This document shows, in pieces, positions 63,599 through 64,000 of a stretch of 64,000 bases of DNA. Positions within the stretch are counted from its first letter, which is position 1; each line of letters starts with the position of its first letter. The stretch comes from Glandiceps talaboti (Eukaryota > Hemichordata > Enteropneusta > Spengelidae), in contig NC_135553.1 of assembly GCF_964340395.1 (NCBI RefSeq), positions 14,981,001-15,045,000 on the forward strand, in the 5' to 3' direction. Both the position numbers and the translations under genes were made by a program. The notes under the pieces were generated by a model that saw only the letters and a list, made by a program, of their open reading frames with translations, was not told the origin of the DNA and searched no databases.

Positions 63599-63664
63599 GA
63601 AATTTTATGCTATTGGCCTGGCCGGTCGCGTCGGAACACTTCAAAGAAGTCGGGACTATGACTT

Positions 63665-64000
63665 TCCTGGTCGGGATAATATTCAAAAACATTCTGTACT
63701 TATCCCGATAGGGATAAACAATTTTTAAATAAATTGTTGACAGGTGCCATCGTTATTGGGATAAACGGATAAAATTATTTCAGATAAAATACTATTCAAA
63801 GGCATATACTGAAAACTTGCCCTTGACAACCTGTGTCCGACCCCTGTTTATTTTATAGGTCTTTGAGAGTAGAAATATACCTACCTGTTTCACAGGTAGC
63901 CATATCATGGCTAGCGCCCAGAGGTCGCTTATCCCGATCGACATACACAAATGTAATATCCTGATCGGGATAAATATTTATATCCAAACTATCGGGATCA
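63665..64000. repeat. Cluster of TATCCCGA / TCGGGATA motifs
   Basis: TCGGGATA at about 63672, TTATCCCGATAGGGATAA at about 63701, a variant near 63758, TTATCCCGATC at about 63929, GATCGGGATAA at about 63963 and ATCGGGAT at 63992. The 63929 and 63963 copies are a perfect inverted pair. The cluster continues past the window edge. Confidence 0.6.

Overview
The window is animal nuclear DNA, AT-rich (roughly 35% GC by eye), with spliced genes, GT-AG introns of a few hundred bases, long GT, GA and AT microsatellites, a tRNA-derived SINE and several families of short inverted-repeat elements. Duplicated death-domain genes and this repeat content suggest a marine invertebrate (hemichordate, cephalochordate, echinoderm or lophotrochozoan). 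I cannot name the species. No rRNA, tRNA gene, CRISPR array or prokaryotic feature was seen.

Two gene models are solid. They are plus-strand paralogues of six exons each, at 8585-11697 (511 aa) and 50438-53737 (517 aa). Each encodes an unrecognised, probably beta-rich N-terminal region, a death-like helical domain, a basic Ser/Pro-rich linker with a bipartite NLS-like motif, and a C-terminal death domain. Splice phases agree at every junction. Promoters and 5' leaders are conserved between the copies, and exons 1-3 and the C-terminal domain are about 97% identical, while the introns hardly align.

These genes sit in a larger segmental array. A block called X here recurs at about 1.0-4.3 kb, 34.8-44.2 kb and 55.5-62.5 kb, giving the order X1 - DD1 - (2.7-kb array) - X2 - DD2 - X3. 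Each X block carries pieces of an unrecognised minus-strand gene: an ATG exon, a 39-base internal exon and a 77-codon terminal exon whose length is identical in all three copies. X and DD genes are therefore head to head.

Between DD1 and X2 lies a ~17-kb tandem array (about 14.69-31.71 kb), mostly of ~2.7-kb units. Each unit holds a tentative minus-strand small gene (about 60 aa, ending in a conserved DYWERHWHPF exon followed by AATAAA); several members are broken. The array also works as a natural experiment: units with and without insertions show two mobile element families as filled and empty sites.

The remainder is intergenic sequence with interspersed repeats, two possible first exons next to NRF1-like sites (13.2-13.6 kb and 45.35-45.5 kb), an isolated 211-codon ORF at 62963-63598 and a cluster of TATCCCGA motifs at the right edge. 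No enzyme pathway is visible. The recognisable theme is death-fold signalling, inferred from the domains only.
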